A stretch of DNA of 34,755 bases, taken from positions 1 to 34,755 of the forward strand of contig DVFM01000107.1 of NCBI GenBank assembly GCA_018713245.1, in the 5' to 3' direction. This DNA is from Candidatus Merdivicinus intestinavium. Lineage in GTDB: Bacteria; Bacillota; Clostridia; Oscillospirales; Ruminococcaceae. Positions 7,686 through 15,969 of this stretch are shown here, piece by piece. The first letter of the stretch is position 1; the number at the start of each line of letters is the position of its first letter. The notes under the pieces were generated by a model. The model was not told the DNA's origin, ran no database searches, and saw only the letters and a list, made by a program, of their open reading frames with translations. A program made the position numbers and the translations under genes.

Positions 7686-7724
7686 AGAATCGATTTTGTG
7701 CAGAACAAAATCGATTCTTTTTTT
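7686..7724 (+). terminator. Terminator of the tRNA operon
   Basis: A perfect 14-bp stem, AGAATCGATTTTGT (7686-7699) and ACAAAATCGATTCT (7705-7718), loop GCAGA, followed by seven T. Textbook Rho-independent terminator 8 bases after the last tRNA. Confidence 0.93.
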
Positions 7725-7896
7725 GTTTTCCCTGCGGCGTTCGGAAAATGCCTGCACGCTGCCTTTTCCCCGGGAGAGGTGGCTGCCGCGGGGAATCCCG
7801 TGCGAATCTTTTCCGGCGCAGTTTTGAGGGGACTCCCGGTCCCGCTGTGCCGGCGATAAAAAAACGCGGTCCGGCTGAAAAAATTTTGGATAACTC
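7725..7896. other. Non-coding spacer between tRNA operon and glycan locus A
   Basis: No credible gene. The one notable element is a 9-bp inverted repeat, CCGGCGCAG (7813-7821) with CTGTGCCGG (7845-7853), enclosing a smaller GGGAC/GTCCC pair. It lies upstream of the locus A promoter and lacks a T tract on either strand, so it is neither leader RNA of that promoter nor an obvious terminator. Confidence 0.5.
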
Positions 7897-7925
7897 TTGA
7901 CAAGGGCCGGGCCGCATGATAAGAT
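7897..7925 (+). promoter_or_regulatory. Promoter of glycan locus A
   Basis: Perfect TTGACA (7897-7902), 17-bp spacer, TAAGAT (7920-7925). It drives the first GH29 gene and probably the long operon behind it. Two palindromic operators follow within the expected first 40 transcribed bases. Confidence 0.75.
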
Positions 7926-7936
7926 AAAGAAAAAGA

Positions 7937-7968
7937 GAAACGTTTCGCGAGCGGCTGCGAAACGTTTC
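7937..7968 (+). promoter_or_regulatory. Tandem palindromic operators, likely for the LacI-type regulator
   Basis: Two copies of the 10-bp palindrome GAAACGTTTC (7937-7946 and 7959-7968) are arranged as one larger inverted repeat, GAAACGTTTCGC and GCGAAACGTTTC, with centres 22 bp (about two helix turns) apart. The central CG in an A/T-flanked palindrome is the usual form of LacI/GalR operators. The site lies just downstream of the -10 box, fitting repression by road-block. The obvious candidate binder is the LacI-family protein at 10394, making the operon autoregulated. Confidence 0.75.
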
Positions 7969-7990
7969 ACCGCCGTAAAGGAGGATCATC

Positions 7991-9502
7991 ATGGAAAAAG
8001 TAAAGCAGTATCTGAAAACGATTGACGAAGTCATTGCCAAAGGGCCTTATACCGACACCTGGGAATCGTTAAGCGCCCACACTCTCCCCAAATGGTACCA
8101 CGACGCCAAATTCGGGATTTTTATCCACTGGGGCGTCTATTCTGTCCCTGCTTTCGGCAATGAATGGTATTCCCGGCGGATGTATCTGAAAGGGGACGCC
8201 TGCTACGAACACCACATTCAGACCTACGGCCCCCAGAAAGAATTCGGCTATAAGGATTTTATCCCTCTCTTTAAAGCGGAAAAATTCGACGCCGCCGAGT
8301 GGGCGGACCTGTTCCAAAAGGCCGGGGCGAAATTCGTCATGCCGGTGGCCGAGCATCACGACGGCTTCCAGATGTATGACAGCGACCTTTCCGAATGGTG
8401 CGCGTCCAAAATGGGCCCCAAGAAGGACGTTGTGGGCCTTCTGGGGCAGGAACTTGCCAAGCGGGACATTGTGCTGACCGCGTCCTCCCACCGTATCGAG
8501 CATTATTGGTTCATGAGCGGAGGCAGGGAGTTTGACAGCGATATGCCGGAGGAGATCCCCTACGGCGACCTGTACTGGCCCTCTGTCCGTCCGCCGTTTG
8601 AAAGGCCGGCCGGCGAGAACGGCGCGCTTCCTCCCGGAATCCCGCTGGGCCAGGAGGCTGTGAGCGGCTTTGACGTGGACCCGGAGTTTATGGAGGACTG
8701 GCTGGCCCGCACCTGCGAGATTGTGGACAAATACCGCCCGAAGATTCTGTATTTCGACTGGTGGATTCAGGTGGAACCCATGAAACCCTACCTGCGGAAG
8801 TTCGCGGCCTACTATTATAACCGCGCCGCCGAATGGGGCGAGGAAGTCACCATCAACTACAAAAACGACGCCTTTTCCTACGGCACCGCCACCCGGGACA
8901 TCGAGCGCGGCCAGCTTGCGGATATTTCGGCGGATTTCTGGCAGAACGACACCTCCGTCGCCAAAAATTCCTGGGGCTACACCGAGGGCAACGACTACAA
9001 GGACCCCTCCGAAATTATCGCGGACCTGGTGGACGTGGTCAGCAAAAACGGCTCCCTGCTCCTGAATATCGGCCCCAAATCCGACGGCACCATCCCGGAC
9101 GAGGACCGGCACATCCTGCTGGAAATCGGCAAATGGCTTTCGGTCAACGGGGAGGGCATTTACGGCACGGATCACTGGAAGAAATACGGCGAAGGCCCCA
9201 CTCTGACGCCGGAAGGGCACTTCACCGACACCCTCCGCAAATCCTTTACCGCCGAAGATTTCCGGTTTACCTACAAGCCCGGCGTCCTCTATGTCTTTGC
9301 CATGAAATGGCCGGAAGACGGCGTGGTGCGGATTCATACCCTGGGCCGGGACAACCGCAAATTCAACGGCGTCATCCGCAAAGCGGAGATTCTGGGATAT
9401 GACGGGGAGGTCAAGCACGTCCTCTGCGGCGATTACCTGACGGTTATGGCCGAAGGGATTTCCTCCAGGACCCCCGTCTGCATCAAACTGACCATCGACT
9501 AA
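7991..9502 (+). CDS. GH29 alpha-L-fucosidase family enzyme, cytoplasmic
   Basis: Retaining exo-glycosidase that releases terminal alpha-L-fucose (or the C6-hydroxylated relative L-galactose) from oligosaccharides. Seen: WYHDAKFGIFIHWGVYSVP (residues 35-53), EHHDGFQMY (121-129) and the predicted nucleophile Asp256 in ILYFDWW, all GH29 hallmarks. After about residue 380 comes a small beta-sandwich-like region. With 503 residues and no signal peptide it should act inside the cell on imported substrates. AAAGGAGG ends 5 nt before the ATG. It is the first gene of locus A behind a regulated promoter. The general acid cannot be assigned from one sequence, so fucosidase versus L-galactosidase specificity remains open. 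Confidence 0.9.
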   Translation: MEKVKQYLKTIDEVIAKGPYTDTWESLSAHTLPKWYHDAKFGIFIHWGVYSVPAFGNEWYSRRMYLKGDACYEHHIQTYGPQKEFGYKDFIPLFKAEKFDAAEWADLFQKAGAKFVMPVAEHHDGFQMYDSDLSEWCASKMGPKKDVVGLLGQELAKRDIVLTASSHRIEHYWFMSGGREFDSDMPEEIPYGDLYWPSVRPPFERPAGENGALPPGIPLGQEAVSGFDVDPEFMEDWLARTCEIVDKYRPKILYFDWWIQVEPMKPYLRKFAAYYYNRAAEWGEEVTINYKNDAFSYGTATRDIERGQLADISADFWQNDTSVAKNSWGYTEGNDYKDPSEIIADLVDVVSKNGSLLLNIGPKSDGTIPDEDRHILLEIGKWLSVNGEGIYGTDHWKKYGEGPTLTPEGHFTDTLRKSFTAEDFRFTYKPGVLYVFAMKWPEDGVVRIHTLGRDNRKFNGVIRKAEILGYDGEVKHVLCGDYLTVMAEGISSRTPVCIKLTID

Positions 9503-9530
9503 AGTATATTCGGAAAAAGGAGAATGGATT

Positions 9531-10379
9531 ATGCCACTGGCAACAACGGAAGAAATGCTGAAGCGGGCGCAGGAAGGCGGCTACGCCGTCGGCGCGTTCA
9601 ATGTGGAGAATATGGAAATGGCCCAGGCGGTCATCTGGGCGGCGGAGGAGCTGCGCGCGCCGGTGATTATCCAGACCACCCCCTCCACCGTCAAGTATGC
9701 GGGGCTGGACCTTTATTATGCAAACGTGGCGGCCCTGGCCAAAAAGGCCACGGTGCCGGTGGCAATGCACCTGGACCACGGGGACAGCTTTGCGCTGGCC
9801 ATGCAGGCCCTGCGCGCCGGCTACACCTCCGTCATGATTGACGGCTCCCACAGCGTGTTTGAGGAGAACATCGCCGTCACCAAACGGGTCGTCGATGCGG
9901 CTGCGCCCAGCGGCGTCCCGGTGGAAGCGGAGCTGGGCAAAGTGGGCGGCAAGGAGGACGATCTGGACGGCGGCAGCGGCGGCTACACCGTCCCCGCGGA
10001 GGCGAAGGAATTCGTGGAGCGGACCGGCGTTTCCTCCCTGGCGGTGGCCATCGGCACGGCCCACGGCGTCTACGTGGGCGAGCCGAAGCTGGATGTGGAG
10101 CGGCTCAAGGAGATCCGGAAGCTGGTTTCCATCCCGCTGGTGCTCCACGGCGCCTCCGGCCTGTCGGACGAGAGCGTCCGGGCCTGCATCCGCGAGGGCA
10201 TCTGCAAGGTGAATTTTGCAACCGAGCTGCGGATTGCCTATTCCGACGGGGTGAAGGCCGTTCTGGCCGAAAAGCCCGGCGTTTTCGACCCCAAAGCCTA
10301 CGGTAAGGAAGGCCGGGAGCGTGTGAAGGAGCTGGTGAAAAACCGGATGACCGTCTGCGGCTGTCCGGGAAAAGCGTAA
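9531..10379 (+). CDS. Class II ketose-bisphosphate aldolase (tagatose/fructose-bisphosphate type)
   Basis: Zinc aldolase that splits a ketose-1,6-bisphosphate into dihydroxyacetone phosphate and glyceraldehyde 3-phosphate. Seen: catalytic Asp82 and zinc ligand His83 in HLDHGDSF, the acidic VEAELGKVGG (131-140), zinc ligand His178 in IGTAHGVY and His206 in LVLHGASG. Size (282) and the Asp82-His83 positions match GatY/KbaY/FbaA. Sequence alone does not separate tagatose- from fructose-bisphosphate specificity, but the GatD-like and PfkB neighbours favour tagatose-1,6-bisphosphate. AAAGGAG precedes the ATG by 9 nt. It follows the GH29 by 28 bases and is followed by the regulator after 14 bases, so same transcript. 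Confidence 0.9.
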   Translation: MPLATTEEMLKRAQEGGYAVGAFNVENMEMAQAVIWAAEELRAPVIIQTTPSTVKYAGLDLYYANVAALAKKATVPVAMHLDHGDSFALAMQALRAGYTSVMIDGSHSVFEENIAVTKRVVDAAAPSGVPVEAELGKVGGKEDDLDGGSGGYTVPAEAKEFVERTGVSSLAVAIGTAHGVYVGEPKLDVERLKEIRKLVSIPLVLHGASGLSDESVRACIREGICKVNFATELRIAYSDGVKAVLAEKPGVFDPKAYGKEGRERVKELVKNRMTVCGCPGKA

Positions 10380-10393
10380 AGGGGTGAAGCCGG

Positions 10394-11410
10394 TTGGCGG
10401 CGACGATGAAGGATATTGCCCGGCTCACGGGGCTGGGGCTTGCCACGATTTCCAAGTACCTCAACGGCGGCAGCGTGCGGCCGAAAAACAAGGAAGCCAT
10501 CGAAAAGGCCATCCGGGAGCTGGACTTTACGGTAAATGAATACGCGAGGGGGCTGAAAACCCGGCGTTCCCACACCATCGGCGTGGTGATCCCCGAGCTC
10601 AGCAACCTTTTTATCACCTCCATTATCACTGTGATGGAGGACATCCTCCGGCAGAGCGGCTACGGCATCCTGGTCTGCGACTGCCGGACGGATGAAAAGC
10701 TGGAGGCGGAGGCTGTCACCTTCCTGCTCAGCAAAATGGCGGACGGCATCATTACCATGCCCGCCTCCCGGACCGGGGAGCACCTTCAGCCGGCTTTGGA
10801 CAAGGGAGTGCCCGTTCTGCTCATCGACCGGAAGCTGCCCGGGCTGGAGGGAAAAGCGGACATGGTGCTCGTTGACAACGAGGAGGCCGCGCGCTCGAGC
10901 GTGCGCCGCCTTCTGGAGCTGGGGCACCGGAATATCGGCATTGTGGTGGGCCCCGCCCACATCTTTACGTCCCAAACCCGTCTGCGGGGCTACTACCGGG
11001 CCTTCGGGGAGCGGCCGCCGGACGGCGGGCTGGTAGCCTTCGCCGATTATACGGTGCAGGGGGGATATCACGCGGTGAAGGAGCTGGTGCGGGCCCACCC
11101 GGAAATGACCGCGCTCTTTGTCACCAACTACGAGATGACGCTGGGGGCGATTCTGGCGGCCAATGAACTGCACATCCGCATCCCGGAACAGCTCTCCCTC
11201 ATCGGCTTTGACAACATGGAGCTTGCCCAGGTGATCTCGCCGCAGCTGTCCATTGTGACCCAGCCGCTGGCGGAAATCGGGCGGTGCGCCGCGGAGCTGA
11301 TGCTGGGGCGGCTGGAGGCGGAGAATACTGCGCCGCAGACGGTGGTGCTTTCCACCCGGCTGCTGGAAGGCCAGTCGGTTCAGCCCTTCGCCCAGAAAAA
11401 GGAGGAATGA
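10394..11410 (+). CDS. LacI/GalR-family transcriptional regulator
   Basis: Repressor that releases DNA on binding a sugar or sugar phosphate. Residues 5-26 form the helix-turn-helix (MKDIARLTGLGLATISKYLN), followed by the hinge (about 45-60) and a periplasmic-binding-protein-like effector domain starting at THTIGVVIPELS-type sequence (about 60-330) with the usual LIGFDNMELA near 268-277. The start is TTG at 10394 with AAGGGG 9 nt upstream; an internal ATG four codons later is less well placed. The operon position, between aldolase and kinase, and the matched palindromes in front of the operon suggest it controls its own locus. The inducer is unknown. Confidence 0.9.
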   Translation: MAATMKDIARLTGLGLATISKYLNGGSVRPKNKEAIEKAIRELDFTVNEYARGLKTRRSHTIGVVIPELSNLFITSIITVMEDILRQSGYGILVCDCRTDEKLEAEAVTFLLSKMADGIITMPASRTGEHLQPALDKGVPVLLIDRKLPGLEGKADMVLVDNEEAARSSVRRLLELGHRNIGIVVGPAHIFTSQTRLRGYYRAFGERPPDGGLVAFADYTVQGGYHAVKELVRAHPEMTALFVTNYEMTLGAILAANELHIRIPEQLSLIGFDNMELAQVISPQLSIVTQPLAEIGRCAAELMLGRLEAENTAPQTVVLSTRLLEGQSVQPFAQKKEE

Positions 11411-11413
11411 CGC

Positions 11414-12934
11414 ATGGAACCGGTTCTTTTGGGAATCGATTTAGGCACGTCGGCCTGCAAGACGGCGCTTTTTGACCCGGACGGACGGGTGCTCGCCCAG
11501 GAGAGCGAGGAATATCCGGTTTATTACCCGCAGCCCGGCTGGGCCGAGCAGGAGCCGGAGGAATGGTGGCGGGCCATCTGCACCGCCGTCCGCCGGACGC
11601 TCCGGAATTCCGGCATCGGGCCGGAGCAGGTGGCGGGGGTCGGCATCGACGGCCAGAGCTGGTCCGCCATCCCGGTGGACCGGGACGGCAGGGTCCTGGC
11701 CCGGACGCCCATCTGGTTTGACACCCGCGCGGCGGAAATCTGCGGGGAAGTGAAGGAAAAAATCGGGGAGGAGCGGATATTCGCCCTCTGCGGCAATCCG
11801 TTAAAACCCAGCTACACTCTTCCGAAAATCCTCTGGTTTCAGAAATATGCGCCGGAGGTTTACGGGAAAGCGGCCTGCTTCCTCCAATCCAACAGCTTTA
11901 TCGTTTACCGGCTGACCGGGGTCCTCAGCCAGGACAAATCCCAGGGCTACGGCCTGCACTGCTACGACATGCGAAACGGCCGCTGGGATGAGGTCATGTG
12001 CCGGGAAATGGGCATTGACCCTTCGCTGCTGCCCCCCATTTACGACTGCCACCAGGTGGTCGGGACCGTTACCGCAAAGGCGGCCGGGGAGTGCGGCCTG
12101 GCGGAGGGGACGCCGGTGGTGGCAGGGGGGCTTGACGCCGCCTGCGGGACGCTGGGCGTCGGGGTCCTCCGCGACGGGGAAACCCAGGAGCAGGGCGGCC
12201 AGGCCGGCGGCATGAGCATCTGCGTCGAGGAATACCGGGCGGACCCCCGGCTGATCCTCAGCCATCACGTTGTGCCGGGGCGCTGGCTGCTCCAGGGCGG
12301 AACGGTGGGCGGCGGGGGCGTCTGCCGCTGGATGGAGGCGGAGTTCTGCGCCGCCGAACGCCAGGCGGCCCTCCAAAACGGAACCGGCCCCTTTCAGGAG
12401 CTGGACCGCACCGCCGCGTCGGCGCCGGCGGGCTCCGACGGGGTCGTGTTCCTTCCCTATATGGCGGGGGAGCGCTCCCCCATCTGGGACGAGCACGCCA
12501 AGGGCGTCTTTTACGGGCTGGATTTCACCAAGGGCCGGGCGCACATGCTCCGCGCCGGGCTGGAGGGCGTCGCGTTTTCCCTGCGGCACAACCTGGAAGC
12601 CGCGGCGGAGGCCGGCGCGCCGGTGAACGAGCTCCGCTCCATGGGAGGCGCCGCCAACAGCAGGCTCTGGACCCAGATCAAGGCGGACGTCACCGGCAAA
12701 AGGATTGTGGTGCCCGCATCGGACACCGCCACCACGCTGGGGGCGGTGATTCTGGCGGGGGTCGGCGTAGGGCTGTACAGCTCCTTTGAGGAGGCGGTGC
12801 GCCGCACCGTCCGGGTCCGGCGGGAGCACCTCCCGAACCCGGAAAACGCCGCGGTCTACGATCAGAATTATCAGACATACCTTGCGCTGTACCGGCAGCT
12901 GAAGCCGGTGATGGCGGGAGAACAAAAGGAGTAA
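11414..12934 (+). CDS. FGGY-family carbohydrate kinase
   Basis: ATP-dependent kinase of the FGGY family (xylulokinase, ribulokinase, glycerol and alditol kinases). N-terminal ATP-fold signature LLGIDLGTSACKTALFD (5-21); sugar-site region GVGIDGQSWSAIPVD (75-89); probable catalytic Asp241 in AGGLDAACGTLGVG; C-terminal FGGY_C with MGGAANSRLWTQIKADVTG near 411-430, closest in style to xylulokinase. Known FGGY substrates include ketoses and alditols, and the substrate here is not evident. In context (reductase plus polyol-phosphate dehydrogenase) an alditol such as galactitol is the attractive guess. AAGGAGG lies 8 nt before the ATG and overlaps the regulator's end; 3 bases separate the genes. 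Confidence 0.88.
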   Translation: MEPVLLGIDLGTSACKTALFDPDGRVLAQESEEYPVYYPQPGWAEQEPEEWWRAICTAVRRTLRNSGIGPEQVAGVGIDGQSWSAIPVDRDGRVLARTPIWFDTRAAEICGEVKEKIGEERIFALCGNPLKPSYTLPKILWFQKYAPEVYGKAACFLQSNSFIVYRLTGVLSQDKSQGYGLHCYDMRNGRWDEVMCREMGIDPSLLPPIYDCHQVVGTVTAKAAGECGLAEGTPVVAGGLDAACGTLGVGVLRDGETQEQGGQAGGMSICVEEYRADPRLILSHHVVPGRWLLQGGTVGGGGVCRWMEAEFCAAERQAALQNGTGPFQELDRTAASAPAGSDGVVFLPYMAGERSPIWDEHAKGVFYGLDFTKGRAHMLRAGLEGVAFSLRHNLEAAAEAGAPVNELRSMGGAANSRLWTQIKADVTGKRIVVPASDTATTLGAVILAGVGVGLYSSFEEAVRRTVRVRREHLPNPENAAVYDQNYQTYLALYRQLKPVMAGEQKE

Positions 12935-12939
12935 GGCAA

Positions 12940-13998
12940 ATGAAAGCAGCAGTTCTGTATGGAAACGAAGACATTCGGTACGACGATTATCCCACCCCGG
13001 AAGCCGGTCCGGGGATGGTGAAGGTCCGGGTCCGCGCCACCGGCATCTGCGGCTCCGACATCCCCCGGGTGCTGCACAACGGCGCGCATTTCTACCCGGT
13101 GGTGCTGGGGCATGAGTTTGCCGGCGACGTGGTCGCGGTGGGCGAGGGCGTCACCAGCGTCAAGGTGGGCGACACCGTTTCCGGCGCGCCGCTCCTTCCC
13201 TGCATGAAATGCGGCGACTGCCAGCAGGGGAATTTCTCCCTGTGCAAGCACTACAGCTTTATCGGTTCCCGGGAGCAGGGGAGCTTCGCCGACTATGTGG
13301 TGATGCCGGAGCAGAACGCGGTCAAATACGACCCCTCGATCCCCTATGAGCAGGCGGCCATGTTTGAACCCTCCACCGTCGCGCTTCACGGCCTGTTCTG
13401 CAACGGGTATCAGGGCGGGGAGTATGTGGCGGTTCTGGGCGGCGGCACCATCGGCATGTTCACCGCCCAGTGGGCCAACATCTTCGGCGCGAAAAGGGTT
13501 GTCGTTTTCGACATCGTGGATTCCCGCCTGGAGCTTGCAAAACGCCTGGGCGTTCAGGAAACCATCAACACCAGAGAGGAAGGCTTCCTGGAAAAGGCCA
13601 TGGCCATCACCGGCGGAAAGGGCTTCGGCTTTGTCTTTGAAACGGCCGGCAACCCCGTCACCATGCAGATGGCCTTCCAGCTTGCCGCCAACAAGGCGCG
13701 GGTCTGCTTCATCGGCACCCCGCATACCGACATGACCTTCACGCCCAAGATGTGGGAGAACATGAACCGCAAGGAGTTCCTCCTCACCGGTTCCTGGATG
13801 AGCTATTCCGCCCCCTTCCCGGGCAGGGAATGGGACCTCACCGCCCATTATTTCGCAACCGGCCAGCTGAAATTCGACCCCGCCCTCATTTATAAAACCT
13901 TCCCCATGTCCGAGGCGGACAAAGCCTTCGCCCTTTACAAGATTCCCGGCGAAGTGAAGGGGAAGATTATGCTGGTCAACCCGGAGGAAGCGGAATGA
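12940..13998 (+). CDS. gatD: Zinc alcohol dehydrogenase, GatD-like (galactitol-1-phosphate 5-dehydrogenase)
   Basis: Medium-chain dehydrogenase expected to oxidise galactitol-1-phosphate to D-tagatose-6-phosphate with NAD+. Catalytic zinc ligands Cys37 (GICGSD), His58-Glu59 (GHEF) and Glu143; structural zinc cysteines 88, 91, 94 and 102; dinucleotide fold GGGTIG at 167-172. From memory, E. coli GatD shares several distinctive stretches: GSD-PR---NGAH-YP--LGHEF, LLPC--C--C, FIGS, and GSWM-YS-P-PG-EW; the last is strongly reminiscent of GatD rather than general sorbitol dehydrogenases. The ATG lies 5 bases after the kinase stop and its end overlaps the next start by 4 bases (ATGA), so translation is coupled. 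Function is inferred, family certain. Confidence 0.82.
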   Translation: MKAAVLYGNEDIRYDDYPTPEAGPGMVKVRVRATGICGSDIPRVLHNGAHFYPVVLGHEFAGDVVAVGEGVTSVKVGDTVSGAPLLPCMKCGDCQQGNFSLCKHYSFIGSREQGSFADYVVMPEQNAVKYDPSIPYEQAAMFEPSTVALHGLFCNGYQGGEYVAVLGGGTIGMFTAQWANIFGAKRVVVFDIVDSRLELAKRLGVQETINTREEGFLEKAMAITGGKGFGFVFETAGNPVTMQMAFQLAANKARVCFIGTPHTDMTFTPKMWENMNRKEFLLTGSWMSYSAPFPGREWDLTAHYFATGQLKFDPALIYKTFPMSEADKAFALYKIPGEVKGKIMLVNPEEAE

Positions 13999-14927
13999 TT
14001 GTCACCGTTACATTAAATACGGCGGTAGATAAGCTCTACCTGGTGGATAAGCTCGCCGACTACACCGTCATGCGGGTGAACCGGGTGTCCAACACCGCCG
14101 GCGGCAAGGGGCTGAACGTCTCCAAGGTCGCCGCCATCGCCGGGGAGCCGGTGACGGCCACCGGCTTTGTGGGCGGATTCAACGGCCGGTATGTGGAATC
14201 CATGCTGAAGGAGCAGGGGGTGGAAACCCGCCTGACCCACATCGCGGCGGAAACCCGTTCCTGCATCAACATCCGCGAGGAATCCACCGGCCGCCACACC
14301 GAATTCCTGGAGCCGGGGGCCGCGGTGACGCCGGAGGAGCTGGAGCGGTTCTGGGAGGATTTTTGCGCCGCGTCGGAGGGCGCCAAGGTGGTGACCATCT
14401 CCGGCAGCGTGCCCAAAGGGACCCCGCCGGACTTTTACGGCCGCCTGATCCGGTACGCCAAGGAGCGGGGCATTCGGGTGCTGCTGGACACCAGCGGCCA
14501 GCTCCTGCGGGACGGCGCTGCGGCGCGTCCCACCCTCATCAAACCCAACACCGACGAGATTGAGCAGCTTCTGGGGGCTCCGGCCAAATCCGAAGAAGAG
14601 CTCATCGCCGCCGCGGAAAAGCTCCGGGACGGCGGCATTGAAATCGTCGTCATTTCCCTGGGCAAGGACGGCACCCTCATCGCCTGCCGCGACGGGGTGT
14701 TCCGGGGCGTCACCCCGGACATCCCGGTGGTCAACACCGTGGGCTGCGGCGACAGCATGGTGGCCGGGTTTGCCGTGGGGCTTTCCCGGGGGTACAGCCT
14801 CCCGGAGACCATCCGGTTTGCCATGGCGGTTTCCACCGCCAACGCGCTGACCATGGAGACCGGTTATTTCAAAACAGAGGACCTGGAATCCCTGCTGGGA
14901 CAGGTTTCTGTCCATAAAATCAAGTAA
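13995..14927 (+). CDS. PfkB-family kinase, 1-phosphofructokinase / tagatose-6-phosphate kinase type
   Basis: Adds a second phosphate to a ketohexose phosphate. The FruK/LacC branch is indicated by the start IVTVTLNTAVDK, AGGKGLNVSKV (35-45), ISGSVPKG (135-142), IKPNTDEI (182-189) and the catalytic Asp253 in NTVGCGDSMVAG. LacC makes tagatose-1,6-bisphosphate from tagatose-6-phosphate; FruK makes fructose-1,6-bisphosphate from fructose-1-phosphate. With the GatD-like dehydrogenase directly upstream (4-base overlap) and a GatY-type aldolase in the operon, the LacC reaction is the likelier. No PTS genes are present, which argues against a fructose-1-phosphate role. Confidence 0.88.
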   Translation: MIVTVTLNTAVDKLYLVDKLADYTVMRVNRVSNTAGGKGLNVSKVAAIAGEPVTATGFVGGFNGRYVESMLKEQGVETRLTHIAAETRSCINIREESTGRHTEFLEPGAAVTPEELERFWEDFCAASEGAKVVTISGSVPKGTPPDFYGRLIRYAKERGIRVLLDTSGQLLRDGAAARPTLIKPNTDEIEQLLGAPAKSEEELIAAAEKLRDGGIEIVVISLGKDGTLIACRDGVFRGVTPDIPVVNTVGCGDSMVAGFAVGLSRGYSLPETIRFAMAVSTANALTMETGYFKTEDLESLLGQVSVHKIK

Positions 14928-14939
14928 AGGAGCGTTATT

Positions 14940-15953
14940 ATGGCAAATTTTATTGATCCCGCGCTGGTGCCCAAGAGAAAACTCTGCACCGGCGAAGAAA
15001 TTCCCTGCATCGGCATGGGAACCTTCGGCTCTGACCGCTTTACCGCGGAACAGATTTCCGCCGCCGTGGCCGGCGCCATCCGGTGCGGCTACCGGCTGTT
15101 CGACTGCGCCTCGGTTTACGGCAACGAGGACCAGATCGGCCAGGTGTTCGCCCAGGCGTTTGCGGAAAGCGTTGTGAAGCGGGAAGAACTTCACATCACT
15201 TCAAAAGTCTGGAACGACATGCACGGCAAAGGGGACGTCCTCCTCTCCCTGGCCAAGACCTTGAAGGACCTGCAGCTGGACTATGTGGACACCTATTTCC
15301 TCCACTGGCCCTTCCCCAACTACCATGCACCGGGATGCGACGGCGATTCCCGCAACCCCGATTCCCGTCCCTTCTCCGTGGACGAGTTTATGGCCACCTG
15401 GCGGCAGCTGGAGCGGATTCACGACATGGGCTTGGCCCGCAACATCGGCATGTCCAGCATGACCATCCCCAAACTGGAGGCCGTCCTGCCCCTCTGCCGG
15501 GTGAAGCCCGCCCTCATTGAGATGGAGCTCCATCCCTGCTTCCAGCAGCCGGAACTTTACGATTACTGCGTGGAGCGCGGCATTCAGCCCATCGGCTTCT
15601 GCCCCATCGGCTCCCCCACCCGCCCCGACCGGGACAAAACGCCCGACGACATCGCGGACATCGAGGTCCCCGAGGTGGTGGAAATCGCCAAGAAGCACGG
15701 GGTGCACCCCGCCGTGATCTGCCTGAAATGGGCGGTCCAGCGCGGCCAGATTCCCATCCCCTTCTCCATCCACGAAAACGAGTATGTGAGCAACCTGCGC
15801 TGCACCGTGGAGGACCCGCTGACCGACGAGGAAATGGCAACCCTCAAGACCGTGGACAAAAACTGCCGTCTCATCAAGGGCCAGGTTTTCCTGTGGCCCG
15901 GCGCCACCGACTGGCGCGATCTTTGGGACATGGACGGCACCATCACCAAATAA
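14940..15953 (+). CDS. Aldo/keto reductase
   Basis: NAD(P)H-dependent reductase with an intact tetrad: Asp55 and Tyr60 (FDCASVYGNE), Lys89 (ITSKVW) and His122 (YFLHWP), spaced exactly as in aldose reductases. Substrates of the family are aldoses, keto acids and small aldehydes. The long insert after HWPFPNYHAPG (about 127-145) and the C-terminal loop (WPGATDWRDLWD) shape the pocket and may select the sugar. In this operon reduction of a free aldose to its alditol would supply the kinase and GatD-like enzyme; reduction of lactaldehyde is the main alternative. AAAGGAG is 8 nt upstream. Cytoplasmic. Confidence 0.9.
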   Translation: MANFIDPALVPKRKLCTGEEIPCIGMGTFGSDRFTAEQISAAVAGAIRCGYRLFDCASVYGNEDQIGQVFAQAFAESVVKREELHITSKVWNDMHGKGDVLLSLAKTLKDLQLDYVDTYFLHWPFPNYHAPGCDGDSRNPDSRPFSVDEFMATWRQLERIHDMGLARNIGMSSMTIPKLEAVLPLCRVKPALIEMELHPCFQQPELYDYCVERGIQPIGFCPIGSPTRPDRDKTPDDIADIEVPEVVEIAKKHGVHPAVICLKWAVQRGQIPIPFSIHENEYVSNLRCTVEDPLTDEEMATLKTVDKNCRLIKGQVFLWPGATDWRDLWDMDGTITK

Positions 15954-15969
15954 AAGGAGGCGCATTCGG

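Noticed and set aside
7813-7853. 9-bp inverted repeat before the locus A promoter, considered as a terminator or riboswitch
   Set aside because: It lies upstream of the promoter, so it is not in that transcript, and no T tract follows on either strand.
14897-14914. GGACAG/CTGTCC hairpin at the end of the PfkB kinase gene
   Set aside because: Only 6 bp, inside the coding sequence, without a T tract; most likely chance in GC-rich DNA.
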